Shown here in pieces: positions 16,396 through 25,538 of a stretch of 64,000 nucleotides of DNA. The stretch comes from JACDAL01 sp963849115 (GTDB lineage Bacteria > Actinomycetota > CADDZG01 > WHSQ01). Under the pieces are notes generated by a model. It was not told the DNA's origin and made no database searches. It worked only from the letters and a program-made list of their open reading frames with translations. The DNA lies in assembly GCA_963849115.1 (NCBI GenBank), contig CAWKGK010000009.1, forward strand, positions 1,106,849-1,170,848, written 5' to 3'. The position numbers and the translations under genes were made by a program. How positions within the stretch are numbered: the stretch's first letter is position 1; each line of letters opens with the position of its first letter.

Positions 16396-17917
16396 CCCGG
16401 TGAGCCTGTCCGTGCTGCAGAGCGCGCTCGCCGGAATCGCCGAAGAGATGGGGGCCTTGCTGGTGCGGGCGTCCTACTCCTCGAACATCAAGGAGAGAAA
16501 GGACTGCTCGGCGGCGCTGTTCGACGCCTCCGGCACCCTGGTTGCCCAGGCTGAACACATCCCCGTTCATCTCGGGGCGATGCCCGAGGCGGTGGCGGCC
16601 GTCGCGCTGCGCGACCCGGAGCCGGGCGACGTGTTCATCGTCAACGATCCCTTCACCGGCGGCAGCCACCTCCCAGACATCACCCTTGTGTCGGTCCTGT
16701 GGCACGGGGGCGAGCGCCTGGGCTACGGGGTGACCCGCGCCCACCACTCGGATGTCGGGGGCATGCGGGCCGGCTCGATGCCGGCCGATTCGAGTGAGCT
16801 GTTCCAGGAGGGCGTCATCATTCCTCCGGTGCGTCTGGTGCGCGGAGGCGACACCTGCGATGATGTGCTCGAGCTCATCCTCGCCAACTGCCGGACCCCG
16901 GAGCTCCGGCGCGGGGATCTCAGGGCGCAGCTCGCCGCCAACCGGCTCGCCGCTACCCGCCTCGAAGAGCTCATCGAAAGACGCGGCGCGCAGACGGTGC
17001 GCGCGGCCTTCGACGAGGTCGTGTCCTACGGTGAGCGGCGCGCCCGCGAGCTCGTTGGACGGCTGCCGGACGGCGTGTACGAAGCCTCCGGCGAGATCGA
17101 GGGCGACGGCCACTCGGACGACGACTTCCGCATCGCCGCCTCCGTGGCAATCGAGGGCGACGGCATGACCGTCGCTTTCGACGGCAGCGCCCCCCAGGTT
17201 GCCGGCAACGTCAACTGTCCCCTGGCAGTGACGCGCGCGGCCTGCTTTTTCGCCTTGAGGGTGCTGCTGCCATCGGATGTGCCCAGCAACGAAGGCGTGC
17301 ACCGGGTCATGTCGATATCCGCTCCCGAGCGAACCCTCGTCAACGCTGCTCGACCCGCCGCGGTCGTCGCAGGCAACGTCGAGACCAGCCAGCGGATCGC
17401 CGATACCGTGCTTCTTGCGCTCGCCCAGGCGGCCGATCTGCCCGCTCAGGGCCAAGGCACGATGAACAATCTCGTGATCGGCGGTGAGCGCTGGACCTAT
17501 TACGAGACGCTCGGCGGGGGGCAGGGCGCGTCTTCGAGGGGAACGGGGGCGTCGGGCATCCATGTCGGCATGACGAACACGCTGAACACTCCGATCGAGG
17601 CGCTGGAGCTGGAGTACCCGTTGCGGGTCGAGCGCTACGAGCTTGTTTACGGGAGCGGCGGCGAAGGAGGGCACCGGGGCGGCGACGGATTGGTGCGCGC
17701 GGTGCGTGCCCTGGAGAAAGCAAGCCTGTCGCTCCTTACGGACCGGCGCCGGCACAGGCCTCAGGGGGCCGCCGGGGGTGGCGATGGCGGCACGGGCGCA
17801 AACCTCGTTAACGGCGCCGAGCTCGCCCCCAAAGCCGGCGCTCGCCTGGCTCCGGGCGATGTGGTCGAGGTACGCACACCCGGCGGAGGGGGCTGGGGGG
17901 AGAGGGACGCCGACTGA
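16388..17917 (+). CDS. Hydantoinase/oxoprolinase subunit B
   Basis: 509 residues from the ATG at 16388. The protein starts MLDPVSLSVLQSALAGIAEEMGALLVRASYS and contains the family segments IKERKDCSAALFD, AEHIPVHLGAMPEA, VNDPFTGGSHLPDITLV and RAHHSDVGG. The His/Asp-rich stretches probably hold the catalytic metal. The glycine-rich end (GSGGEGGHRGGDGLVRAVR to TPGGGGWG) is typical. It forms a complex with subunit A and is translated from an overlapping start. The true substrate (hydantoin, oxoproline, N-methylhydantoin) cannot be read from sequence. Confidence 0.93.
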   Translation: MLDPVSLSVLQSALAGIAEEMGALLVRASYSSNIKERKDCSAALFDASGTLVAQAEHIPVHLGAMPEAVAAVALRDPEPGDVFIVNDPFTGGSHLPDITLVSVLWHGGERLGYGVTRAHHSDVGGMRAGSMPADSSELFQEGVIIPPVRLVRGGDTCDDVLELILANCRTPELRRGDLRAQLAANRLAATRLEELIERRGAQTVRAAFDEVVSYGERRARELVGRLPDGVYEASGEIEGDGHSDDDFRIAASVAIEGDGMTVAFDGSAPQVAGNVNCPLAVTRAACFFALRVLLPSDVPSNEGVHRVMSISAPERTLVNAARPAAVVAGNVETSQRIADTVLLALAQAADLPAQGQGTMNNLVIGGERWTYYETLGGGQGASSRGTGASGIHVGMTNTLNTPIEALELEYPLRVERYELVYGSGGEGGHRGGDGLVRAVRALEKASLSLLTDRRRHRPQGAAGGGDGGTGANLVNGAELAPKAGARLAPGDVVEVRTPGGGGWGERDAD

Positions 17918-17966
17918 GCGCGGCCACACGCTACCGAGTGGTGGTTAGTGGTTGCACAGCAAACCT

Positions 17967-18632
17967 TTATCCACTTCCCGGCGAGGTGTCCACCTCCACC
18001 GCTATGCAATCTCCATCGAGCTCGGCTCGGATCTGGCGGAACGAGGCCACGACATGGTCGGCGGCCACGAGGCGATCTGGCCCCATGGTCGTCGTGACTC
18101 CGATCGTCGTCATGCCCGCGGTCCGGCCCGACTCGATACCGGCGGGAGCATCCTCGAACACAACGCACTCCTCCGGCGTGACACCGAGCCGGGCGGCTGC
18201 GCTGAGATAGGGCTCCGGGTCGGGCTTGCCCGCAGCGACGTCCTCGGATGTGATCACTATCGCGGGCGGCTGCAGCCCGATGGCGGCGAGGCGTGCGGCC
18301 GCCTGGGCTCTGGTTCCCGAGGTCACGATCGCCCAACTCCCGGCCGGCAGCGAGGCGACCAGCTCGAGCGCCCCCTCCACCGGAGACACAGTGGGGATCT
18401 GGCCCTCCTGGGTGCGCTCGATGGAGCGAGCCTCCTCGGTGGGATCGAGCCCGGGCGCCACGTCGCCGATTATCTCCGCCGTAGGGCGGCCGTGGACCTC
18501 GGTGGCCAGGCCCGCATCAAGCCCGCGCGACTCAGCCCACGCCTCCCACATCGCCTCGACCAGCGCGGTCGTGTCTGCAAGGACCCCGTCGAGATCGAAG
18601 AGCAGCGCCTTGCACACCAGTCGTTGAGTCAT
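17967..18632 (-). CDS. HAD-superfamily phosphatase (sugar-phosphatase/beta-phosphoglucomutase-like)
   Basis: 221 residues from the ATG at 18632. All four HAD motifs are visible: LFDLDGVLADT (nucleophile and acid/base Asp), IVTSGT (motif II), AGKPDPEPY (motif III Lys), VVFEDAPAGIESGRTAGM (motif IV acids). The small helical cap lies between motif I and motif II, as in subfamily IA sugar phosphatases (YfbT/GPP2-like). No clear ribosome-binding site precedes this ATG, so a leaderless transcript or another start is possible. It converges with hyuB, leaving 49 bp between the stops, and is divergent from the protease fusion gene. Confidence 0.9.
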   Translation of the reverse strand: MTQRLVCKALLFDLDGVLADTTALVEAMWEAWAESRGLDAGLATEVHGRPTAEIIGDVAPGLDPTEEARSIERTQEGQIPTVSPVEGALELVASLPAGSWAIVTSGTRAQAAARLAAIGLQPPAIVITSEDVAAGKPDPEPYLSAAARLGVTPEECVVFEDAPAGIESGRTAGMTTIGVTTTMGPDRLVAADHVVASFRQIRAELDGDCIAVEVDTSPGSG

Positions 18633-18819
18633 CGAGAGATTGTGACCCGGCCGTCCGCCTCCGAAGCACAGGTGGCAAACGATCACCGTGTGCGTTTGCC
18701 CACGCTTTCTTGTGGGCAGAGGCCCGCGGTCCGCGTTTGCCGCCCATGGACGGTGGAGCCCGGTTCCAACACATCCGCTACGTCGCGCCAAAAAAGGCGC
18801 GGGCCGTAAGGTTTGTCCC

Positions 18820-20934
18820 ATGGAGTCGAGCTTTACGGTCCTGCGCCTGCGAGGCATCCCGATCGGAGCCCACTGGTCGTGGCTCCTGGTCGCGGGCCTG
18901 GTCGTGTGGTCGCTGAGCCAGTCTCTTTTCCCGGCGAGCTTCCCCGGCCTCTCCGAGGCTACCTACCTGGCGATGGGTATCGTCGCCGGGCTGCTGTTCT
19001 TCGCCGCGATCCTGGCCCATGAGCTAGGACACGCCTTCGCCGCCCTCAGAGAGGGCATGGAGATCGACGGCATCACTCTGTGGCTGTTCGGGGGCGTGGC
19101 TCGCTTCCGGGGCATGTTCGCCTCGCCCGGCGCCGAGTTCCGTATCGCCATCGCGGGCCCCCTCGTCTCCGTCGCCATTGCCGTCGTCTTCTTTCTCTTG
19201 GGCTCGATCGAGGGCTCCTCGGAAGCAGCGCAGGCAGCGGAGGGTGTGGCCGACTATCTCGCTCGCATCAATGCCATCCTGGTCGGATTCAACCTCGTTC
19301 CCGCCCTGCCGCTGGATGGGGGCCGGGTGCTCCGCTCGTGGCTGTGGAAGCGCCAGGGGAGCTTCTCGGCGGCAACGGTCTCCGCGGCGCGCGCGGGCAA
19401 GGCTTTCGGCGTGGTGCTTGCCGTGCTCGGTTTGCTCGACTTCTTCACCGGGGGCGGCGGGGGAGGCGGTCTGTGGCTGCTGTTCCTGGGTTGGTTCCTG
19501 GTCCAGGCGGCCCAGTCGGAGGCGTCCGGTGCGCTCGTGCGCCAGTCCCTGCGCGGCCGGCGTGTGAGGGAGCTGATGACCTCCTCGGTTGAGACCGTCC
19601 CGCCCCAGTTCACGGTGGCGACTTTTCTGGAGCAGATCGGCTCCCGCCGCTACTCGACCTATCCCGTCATACGCGGCGATGACCCGGTGGGACTGGTGTC
19701 GCTTCGCCGCGCCGAGCAGGTGCCGGCAGCCGAACGTGACCGGCGCCGGATCGAGGACGTGATGCAGCCGCTGTCAGAGCTCACGGTCCTCAGCCCCGAC
19801 GACGAGATCGTCGTTGCGCTGGAGTCCCTCCGCGATGAGTCCAAGCGGGCGCTGGTGATCGAGCAGGGCCGACTGGCCGGCCTGTTGTCGCTGTCGGACG
19901 TCGCCCGCGTGCTCGAGAGCGAGCCCACCAAAACGTCGCAACCCGCCCCGAGCAGGCGCGGCGGCGGGCTCGTGTGGGCGGTGGTGGCGGTCGCAATGCT
20001 GATCGCCGCCGGGGCCATCTACCGGCCACCCCTGGTGGTGTTCGAGCCCGGCACCACCCTCGACGTCTCCGAGGACATCACGATTACAGGCGTTCTGTCC
20101 GAGCGGCCGCGGGGCAGTTACCTGCTGACCTCCGTGCGATTGGCCCAGCCCAACGTGCTGGGGCTGGCATGGGCGGCGGCCTCGGGAAGAGAGGTGGCGG
20201 CGCTGTCGCAGCTGCTGCCCGAAGGCACCGATGCGGGCGACTACTTCCGGCAGCAGCGCCAGATCTTCGATCAGAGCCGGCTTGCGGCTGCGGCTGCCGC
20301 GGCCCGCTCCGCGGGGTTAGAGGTCGCCATAAAAGGGACCGGGGTGATTGTCGAACAGCTGGTTCCCCAGTCACCGGCGGCCGAGGTGCTTCAGGAGTCC
20401 GATGTCATCGTGGCGATCGATGGCCGGCGAGTGAAAACGAACTCCGATCTTCAGGCAGCGATACGAGCCCGGCCCGCGGGCGCGTCTTTTGAGCTCGAGG
20501 TCCAACGCGACCAGTTGACCCGGTCGATTGAGGTTCGCAGCGCCCGGCTCCCGGGAGCCGGGGACGCGGTAACGGGCATCGGGGTGCTCATCTCGACACG
20601 CGATTTCGATGTCGAGCTTCCCTTCGAGATCGAGTTCACCGAGCGCCGCATCGGGGGCCCCTCCGCAGGGCTCGCCTATGCTCTCGCCATCGCCGACATG
20701 CTTGAGCCCGGCGACTTCACCGAGGGGCGGGAGGTGGGGGCCACCGGCACCATCGACCTCGAAGGGGCGGTCGGTTCGGTCGGCGGGCTCCCGGCCAAGG
20801 CCGAAGCTCTGGAGCGGGCCGGCGCAGACGTCTTCCTGGTGCCCGAGTCCGAGGTCACCGCCGTCGACGAGACCGGCCTCGAGATTCGGGGCGTGTCGAG
20901 CCTCGAGCAAGCAGTCGAGTCCCTAACCACCTAG
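18820..20934 (+). CDS. Site-2 protease (M50)-CBS-PDZ-Lon-type (S16) protease fusion
   Basis: 704 residues from the ATG at 18820. Residues 1-235 are a polytopic site-2 protease: HELGH at 67-71 binds zinc and LPLDGG (163-168) supplies the third ligand Asp. Two CBS modules follow (about 250-305 and 310-368), as in SpoIVFB-type bacterial S2Ps. A further membrane span (384-400) precedes a PDZ domain (about 500-575, GVIVEQLVPQSPAAEVLQESDVIVAIDG). A Lon-type serine protease domain has GGPSAG (Ser615) and LPAKAEAL (Lys660), a 45-residue spacing as in the Lon Ser-Lys dyad. The C-terminal half alone looks like a YlbL/PDZ-Lon protein. Both active sites look intact. The two PH-domain genes downstream are on the same strand. 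Confidence 0.9.
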   Translation: MESSFTVLRLRGIPIGAHWSWLLVAGLVVWSLSQSLFPASFPGLSEATYLAMGIVAGLLFFAAILAHELGHAFAALREGMEIDGITLWLFGGVARFRGMFASPGAEFRIAIAGPLVSVAIAVVFFLLGSIEGSSEAAQAAEGVADYLARINAILVGFNLVPALPLDGGRVLRSWLWKRQGSFSAATVSAARAGKAFGVVLAVLGLLDFFTGGGGGGGLWLLFLGWFLVQAAQSEASGALVRQSLRGRRVRELMTSSVETVPPQFTVATFLEQIGSRRYSTYPVIRGDDPVGLVSLRRAEQVPAAERDRRRIEDVMQPLSELTVLSPDDEIVVALESLRDESKRALVIEQGRLAGLLSLSDVARVLESEPTKTSQPAPSRRGGGLVWAVVAVAMLIAAGAIYRPPLVVFEPGTTLDVSEDITITGVLSERPRGSYLLTSVRLAQPNVLGLAWAAASGREVAALSQLLPEGTDAGDYFRQQRQIFDQSRLAAAAAAARSAGLEVAIKGTGVIVEQLVPQSPAAEVLQESDVIVAIDGRRVKTNSDLQAAIRARPAGASFELEVQRDQLTRSIEVRSARLPGAGDAVTGIGVLISTRDFDVELPFEIEFTERRIGGPSAGLAYALAIADMLEPGDFTEGREVGATGTIDLEGAVGSVGGLPAKAEALERAGADVFLVPESEVTAVDETGLEIRGVSSLEQAVESLTT

Positions 20935-20959
20935 TGTCCCTCACCACCTAGTGGCCCTC
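20926..20959 (+). repeat. Tandem 17-bp duplication over the stop codon of the protease fusion gene
   Basis: Two 17-bp units (20926-20942 and 20943-20959) differ at one position. The first contains the TAG stop of the upstream gene and the second repeats an in-frame-looking ACCACCTAG. It is a local slippage-type duplication with no obvious function. Confidence 0.7.
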
Positions 20960-21002
20960 CCCCCTGCGCCGCCCCTTGCGTGGGCCACCTCGGCGTGATC
21001 CG

Positions 21003-21455
21003 GTGAAGGCGCCTGCACGCAGGCTCGATCGCCGTGTACTGGGCCTGTGGTGGGCCGCCTCCGCCGCCCTCGTGGCGCTGATCGCCACCGGCTGTGGTGT
21101 CGCCTGGTTCCTGGATCTCCTTCCGGCGCCGTTTGCGGTCCTGATCGTGCTCGCCGCCGCCGCTCTGGCAGGAGTTGTGCCGCCGGTCCGCTATCGCTTG
21201 TGGGCCTATGAGATCCGCGCTCACGACCTCTACACCTCGCGCGGCGGGCTGTTCGTTACTCGCACGCTGATCCCCTTCGATCGCATCCAGTTCGTGGAGA
21301 CTCGCCAGGGGCCACTCGATCGCGCCTTTTCACTGCACCAGCTCGTGGTCTACACGGCCGCCGGGCAGGCGGGGCGCATCCCCGGCCTCGGCGACGAGGA
21401 AGCCGGTTCATTGCGAGAGGAGCTGTCCCGGGTTGCGGGCACCGTCAGCGTCTGA
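21003..21455 (+). CDS. Bacterial PH-domain membrane protein (YdbS-like)
   Basis: About 150 residues. Two adjacent hydrophobic helices (VLGLWWAASAALVALIATGCGVAWF and FAVLIVLAAAALAGVVPPV) are followed by a bPH2/YdbS domain beginning RLWAYEIRAHDLYTSRGGLFVTRTLIPFDRIQFVETRQGPLDRAFSLHQLVVYT, which is diagnostic for the family. I chose the GTG at 21003; a TTG at 20976 is also open and neither has a strong ribosome-binding site. YdbS/YdbT pairs occur widely in Firmicutes and Actinobacteria, and in Bacillus they are tied to resistance to certain envelope-acting peptides. It overlaps the larger PH protein by 23 bp. Confidence 0.85.
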   Translation: MKAPARRLDRRVLGLWWAASAALVALIATGCGVAWFLDLLPAPFAVLIVLAAAALAGVVPPVRYRLWAYEIRAHDLYTSRGGLFVTRTLIPFDRIQFVETRQGPLDRAFSLHQLVVYTAAGQAGRIPGLGDEEAGSLREELSRVAGTVSV

Positions 21456-22845
21456 GGGAGCCAGGCTTCATCCGGCCGCGATCGCGGTGTGGTTCATTGA
21501 GGAAGGCCGCCGCCTGGGTTTGGGGCTCATCCCGCTGCTGGCGATCGGTGGGCGAGTGCGGCTCCTGCTCCTCGCAGGTCTCGTCGTGGCCACACTGGCA
21601 CCAGCCGTTCGCTGGCTTCGCTTCCGCTATCACACGACCCCCGGCACCCTGGTGGTCGAGGGAGGAGTGGTGAACCGTTGGCGGCGCACCATCCCGGCGG
21701 CACGCGTGCAGAGCATCGACATCGTCCAGAAACTCCGACATCGCGCCTTCGGCATCGTCGAGCTGCGCATCGAAGTCGCGGGCGGCAGCGGCACCGAAGC
21801 CGCTCTGGTCGCCCTGACTCCCGAGGAAGCCGAGCGGGTGCGGAGATCCTTGTCCCAGGAGGAGGTCGCGGTCGATCCGGAGGCGCCGGCCCCCCCCGTG
21901 CTGGTTCGCATGACGCGGCGCGATCTCGTGCTGGCAGGGCTGACGGGGGGCCGCGTGGCGATCATCGCGGTGCTGCTCGGCTACCTGCAGCAGCTCGCTC
22001 CGGACGACTTCATCTCGTCGGGGGCCGAACGGCTCGTGGACAGGGGCGTCGGGGGAGTATGGCTGGTGATCTCCTCGATTGCAGGCTTCATCGTGATCGC
22101 GGGAGCGATTTCCCTGGGCGCCACGGTGGTGACGCTGTGGGATTTCACGGTGGAACGCTCCGGCGAGCGCCTGCTCCTTACCAGGGGTCTGCTCGATCGC
22201 AGGAGGAGCCAGGTCGCGCTGCACCGACTTCAGGCGGTGACGATGCAGGAGAACGTGCTGAGGCGTGCGCTCGGGCTGGCCTCGGTCACGGTCGTGGTGG
22301 CCGGCAGGGCCGGGCCCAAAGAGGAGCAGCACGAAACCAGCCTGCTGCTCCCCACCGGGACGCGCCGCATTGCTCTCGAACTCATCGCTGCGGTGCTCGG
22401 AACCGACGCCTCCCGGCTGATCGAGGACCTCATTCCCGCCCCTCGCGCCTCGCTCTGGCGCCGGTTGCTCTTCGCCGGGATTGTGGCTATTGCGGCCGGC
22501 GCGGCGGGGGTAATTGCGTTCGGTGCTGTTGGTACCACCGCCCTTGCGGTGGGCGTGGCGGGTGCGCTGCCGGCGTGGGCCGGGTGGCGAGCGCTCGGAC
22601 ATCGCGTCGACCGACCGCACCTGATCGTCCGACGCGGTGTGCTCGTGCGGCAGACATCGTTCGTGGCGCTGCCCAACGTCCAGGACCTGAGGATCACCAT
22701 CTCTCCGCTCCAGCGCGCCGGAGATCTCGCAACGCTGGTCTTGGGCATCCCCAAGCAGAGGCTCAAGGCGGTCGATCTCGAGCGCAACCGGGCGGAGGCG
22801 TCATTCGAACAGGTAGCCGAGCGGCTCTTCCGCGCGCCGGCATGA
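21433..22845 (+). CDS. Multi-domain bacterial PH membrane protein (YdbT-like)
   Basis: 470 residues with a TTG start. Three bPH2 segments are visible: FRYHTTPGTLVVEGGVVNRWRRTIPAARVQSIDIVQKLRHRAFGIVELRIE, then WDFTVERSGERLLLTRGLLDRRRSQVALHRLQAVTMQENVLRRALGLASV, then HRVDRPHLIVRRGVLVRQTSFVALPNVQDLRITISPLQR. They are separated by pairs of membrane helices, the exact layout of YdbT. The 3' end overlaps the start of the kinase gene as ATGA. Together with the YdbS-like gene it probably forms a membrane complex; its ligand is unknown. Confidence 0.87.
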   Translation: MRAPSASEGARLHPAAIAVWFIEEGRRLGLGLIPLLAIGGRVRLLLLAGLVVATLAPAVRWLRFRYHTTPGTLVVEGGVVNRWRRTIPAARVQSIDIVQKLRHRAFGIVELRIEVAGGSGTEAALVALTPEEAERVRRSLSQEEVAVDPEAPAPPVLVRMTRRDLVLAGLTGGRVAIIAVLLGYLQQLAPDDFISSGAERLVDRGVGGVWLVISSIAGFIVIAGAISLGATVVTLWDFTVERSGERLLLTRGLLDRRRSQVALHRLQAVTMQENVLRRALGLASVTVVVAGRAGPKEEQHETSLLLPTGTRRIALELIAAVLGTDASRLIEDLIPAPRASLWRRLLFAGIVAIAAGAAGVIAFGAVGTTALAVGVAGALPAWAGWRALGHRVDRPHLIVRRGVLVRQTSFVALPNVQDLRITISPLQRAGDLATLVLGIPKQRLKAVDLERNRAEASFEQVAERLFRAPA

Positions 22846-24335
22846 CCTCGGGGGCGGTGGTGGGGCTTGATGTCGGCACCTCGAGCGCGCGTGCGCTTGC
22901 CTTCGATGGCGACGGCCGGCTGCTCGCGTCGGCGGTGCGCTCCTATGAGCTCGTTCATCCCGGCCGGGGTCGGGCCGAGCTGGACCCCACGGTCGTCACC
23001 GACGCGGCCTTCGCCACGCTTTCAGAGGTCTGCTCCCAGACCACAGTGCGGGCGGTAGCTCTCAGCACGTTTATGCACAGCCTCGCAGCTTTGGACGAGC
23101 AGGATCGGCCCATTACGGGACTGGTGACGTGGGCGGACGCCCGCTCGGCGCCACAGACCGCCCGGTTGGAGCAGGGAGGCGGTGCCCTCGCCCTCTACGA
23201 GCGCACCGGCGTGCCGCTTCATCCCATGTCGCCCCTCACCAAGCTGATGTGGTTCGCGCAGGAGGAGCCGGAGGTATTCCGCAACACGGCTCGCTGGGTC
23301 TCGATCAAGGAGCTGCTGCTGCATCGCCTCACCGGCGAGTGGGTCGTCGACCGTTCGGTCGCCTCGTCCAGCGGGCTGCTAAATCTGGAGAGCGGAGACT
23401 GGGACGACGGTGCACTGGCCACGGCACGGATCGAGCGTCGACAGCTTGCGGCACTCGTGTCGCCGGTGGAGATGCTCCGGGCGAACGAGTCCAATCTCGT
23501 GGTGATCCCGGGCGCCGCCGATGGAGTGCTGGCCAACCTGGGCGTGGGCGCAGTGAGCCCCGAGGTCATGGTCTGCTCGGTCGGGACCAGCGGCGCGGCG
23601 CGCGTGACGGTGCCGGAGATCCGAATCGATCCCGCGGGGAGAACCTTCTGCTACGCCCTCAGTGAGAAATTGTGGGTGATCGGGGGCCCGGTCAACAACG
23701 GGGGAGTCGTCCTCGACTGGCTCCTCGAGCACGTCTTCACCGATGTGGACGACGTCTCGGCGCTCGATGATCTCGCCGCCGGTGCGCCGGCGGGGTGTGA
23801 CGGTTTGGTGTTCCTCCCTCATCTGCTGGGGGAACGAGCGCCGCACTGGAAAGCAGGTGCCCGAGCCTCCTGGATCGGCCTGACGATTGGGCACAACCGC
23901 GCTTCGCTGGTTCGCTCTGCCTTGGAGGGGGTGCTCTTGCAGCTCCTCATCGTCGCGCGCACGCTCGAGCCTCTGGCGGGGCCCGCGACTGAGGTGCGCG
24001 CCACCGGCGGATTCGCCCACTCCGAGCTGTGGAGCCAGATCATGGCCGACATCTTCGGCCTCCCGGTGAAGGTGGCGCCGAGCGTCGAGGGCACCGCCTG
24101 GGGGGCGGCGGTCCTGGCCCTGAAGGCCCTGGGCGAGATCGACTCGCTCGAGGACGCCCCCACACCCCCCGGCGAGGGACGGGTCTACGAGCCGCGCGCC
24201 GAGGTGAGAGAGGCCTACGAGCAAGCCGCCGAACGCTTCGAAGCCTTCTCCGAGGTGACCCGGGCCCTCACGCCTGCCGAGTGGTCACAGGATGCTGAAT
24301 ATGACCATCTGACGACCACTCGGCGCAGGACTTAA
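22842..24335 (+). CDS. FGGY-family carbohydrate kinase, gluconokinase-like
   Basis: 497 residues from the ATG at 22842, which overlaps the upstream stop. The N-terminal phosphate-1 loop reads VVGLDVGTSSARALAFDGDG, and TWADARSA and HPMSPLTKLMWF match the gluconokinase branch of the FGGY family. The C-terminal ATPase half has SVGTSGAARV, LPHLLGERAPHW and EVRATGGFAHSELWSQIMADIFGLPV, containing the family adenosine motif. It phosphorylates a sugar or sugar acid, most likely gluconate to 6-phosphogluconate. Its last codons (from 24277) lie inside the first copy of a 49-bp repeat that recurs before the epimerase gene, so the natural C-terminus may have been altered. Confidence 0.88.
   Translation: MTSGAVVGLDVGTSSARALAFDGDGRLLASAVRSYELVHPGRGRAELDPTVVTDAAFATLSEVCSQTTVRAVALSTFMHSLAALDEQDRPITGLVTWADARSAPQTARLEQGGGALALYERTGVPLHPMSPLTKLMWFAQEEPEVFRNTARWVSIKELLLHRLTGEWVVDRSVASSSGLLNLESGDWDDGALATARIERRQLAALVSPVEMLRANESNLVVIPGAADGVLANLGVGAVSPEVMVCSVGTSGAARVTVPEIRIDPAGRTFCYALSEKLWVIGGPVNNGGVVLDWLLEHVFTDVDDVSALDDLAAGAPAGCDGLVFLPHLLGERAPHWKAGARASWIGLTIGHNRASLVRSALEGVLLQLLIVARTLEPLAGPATEVRATGGFAHSELWSQIMADIFGLPVKVAPSVEGTAWGAAVLALKALGEIDSLEDAPTPPGEGRVYEPRAEVREAYEQAAERFEAFSEVTRALTPAEWSQDAEYDHLTTTRRRT
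24277..24325. repeat. 49-bp hairpin repeat, copy 1
   Basis: A 49-bp unit matching 25539-25587 at 47 of 49 positions. Perfect 10-bp inverted arms (CCGAGTGGTC and GACCACTCGG) enclose 27 bases. This copy encodes the end of the kinase gene and ends ten bases before its stop. The two copies flank the DUF885-like gene as direct repeats. Confidence 0.85.
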
Positions 24336-24341
24336 GGGGGC

Positions 24342-25520
24342 TCAGGATAGGAGGTCGGCACTGGTGAGCTGCTCGGTCAGAAGCCGTGTGAAGTTCCCGA
24401 GCGCCCGTTCCGCGAAGTCCCGGCATAGCCGCCGACCGTCCGTATAGGCAGGCACGTACGCACACGACGAAGGATCGGTTATGAACGCCACGGTACGAGC
24501 GGCTTTCTCATTCGATTCGCAAGCCCATTCGCGCAGGTATTCCTCTGCTTCCTCGGTGGCCGCGCCTTCCTCGTAAAGCATGAAGGCGGCGTTCGTTGCG
24601 GTGGCGTAAAGCGCCATCTCGGCCCGATGGAACTCATGAGCTTGGATCGGATCGAACCTCAGGTCCAAATCGGCCAGGACGTCCGCGACGACATCGAAGG
24701 GCTCGGGCCCAAGTGCCTCTTCCAGTGCGTTCATGGCGATGCCTTCGGAGACGAGGGATTCGGGGGCCGAGATGATCACGACGCTCGTCTCCAGACGGCC
24801 GAGGTCTCGATAGAGGCGAGCGTCCTTCACCGTCCGCTCGGTGTGGTGACCGGGGTACGCCTCGTGTGCAGCGAGGCCGACTACGAGAACGATCGACATC
24901 GGGAGGTCTGCATTGACCTCAACGGTGCTCCGGTGCTGACCCTTGTACCAGTTGTAGGCGATCCACGGCTTGTTTGAGACGAACTCGTAGGTGACGGACT
25001 CCCCGGCAGGCATTGGCGCAAGAGCGTGCGCTCGGGGACCGAGGACCTCCTTCAAACGCTCGAGCGCGGGGACCAGCTTCTCGCGCGGTACTGCGTTGTT
25101 CTCATCCCACGCGATGTATCGCTCGCGAACGGTGCCGCTCCCTGGAAGAGCCGCGTCCAACCGTCCGTGTGCACCCTCGAAGACCCTCGTGTCGGTCCGT
25201 GTGGGACGCACACCGAGGCAACGTTCGACCTCGTCGGTCCAGGCGATGTCCCCACCCGAGAGGCGCGCGGTGATGCATTCGAGCGCTTCGAGTTGACCGC
25301 GCAACCACCGCCGACGGTCTTCCTCCAGGTCGGCGTCGCCGAGACCGTCCAGAAGAAGCTGCGCTTCATCGCGTAGGTGCCTCGGATCGACAAGTTGGTC
25401 GGCGGCGATGGACTGCTCCCATTCCGAGGGACCGATGAACGCGTCGATGAACCCGTCGATGTGACGACCCACCCGCAAGCAGAGCCGCACGTAGCGTTCG
25501 GGGATGTCCACCGCGGTCAA
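24342..25520 (-). CDS. DUF885-like putative metallopeptidase
   Basis: 392 residues. The sequence AAHEAYPGHHTE contains the HExxPGHH-type signature of the DUF885 family, presumed zinc-dependent peptidases or carboxypeptidases with an all-helical, gluzincin-like fold. A downstream glutamate in ESLVSEGIAMNALEEAL is the likely third ligand. The protein is shorter than the 550-600 residues usual for DUF885 and lacks a signal peptide, suggesting a cytosolic short form. The start is TTG at 25520, with a GTG three codons later as an alternative. It is opposite to both neighbours and looks less GC-rich, and 49-bp repeats bracket it, so it may be an insertion. Confidence 0.8.
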   Translation of the reverse strand: MTAVDIPERYVRLCLRVGRHIDGFIDAFIGPSEWEQSIAADQLVDPRHLRDEAQLLLDGLGDADLEEDRRRWLRGQLEALECITARLSGGDIAWTDEVERCLGVRPTRTDTRVFEGAHGRLDAALPGSGTVRERYIAWDENNAVPREKLVPALERLKEVLGPRAHALAPMPAGESVTYEFVSNKPWIAYNWYKGQHRSTVEVNADLPMSIVLVVGLAAHEAYPGHHTERTVKDARLYRDLGRLETSVVIISAPESLVSEGIAMNALEEALGPEPFDVVADVLADLDLRFDPIQAHEFHRAEMALYATATNAAFMLYEEGAATEEAEEYLREWACESNEKAARTVAFITDPSSCAYVPAYTDGRRLCRDFAERALGNFTRLLTEQLTSADLLS

Positions 25521-25538
25521 CTCTAGGCCAGAGAGCTT

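Noticed and set aside
14257..17929. Very long open frames antisense to the hydantoinase genes
   Set aside because: Their translations are Arg/Gly/His-rich without domains and mirror the GC-rich codon use of hyuA and hyuB; the sense frames carry clear motifs.
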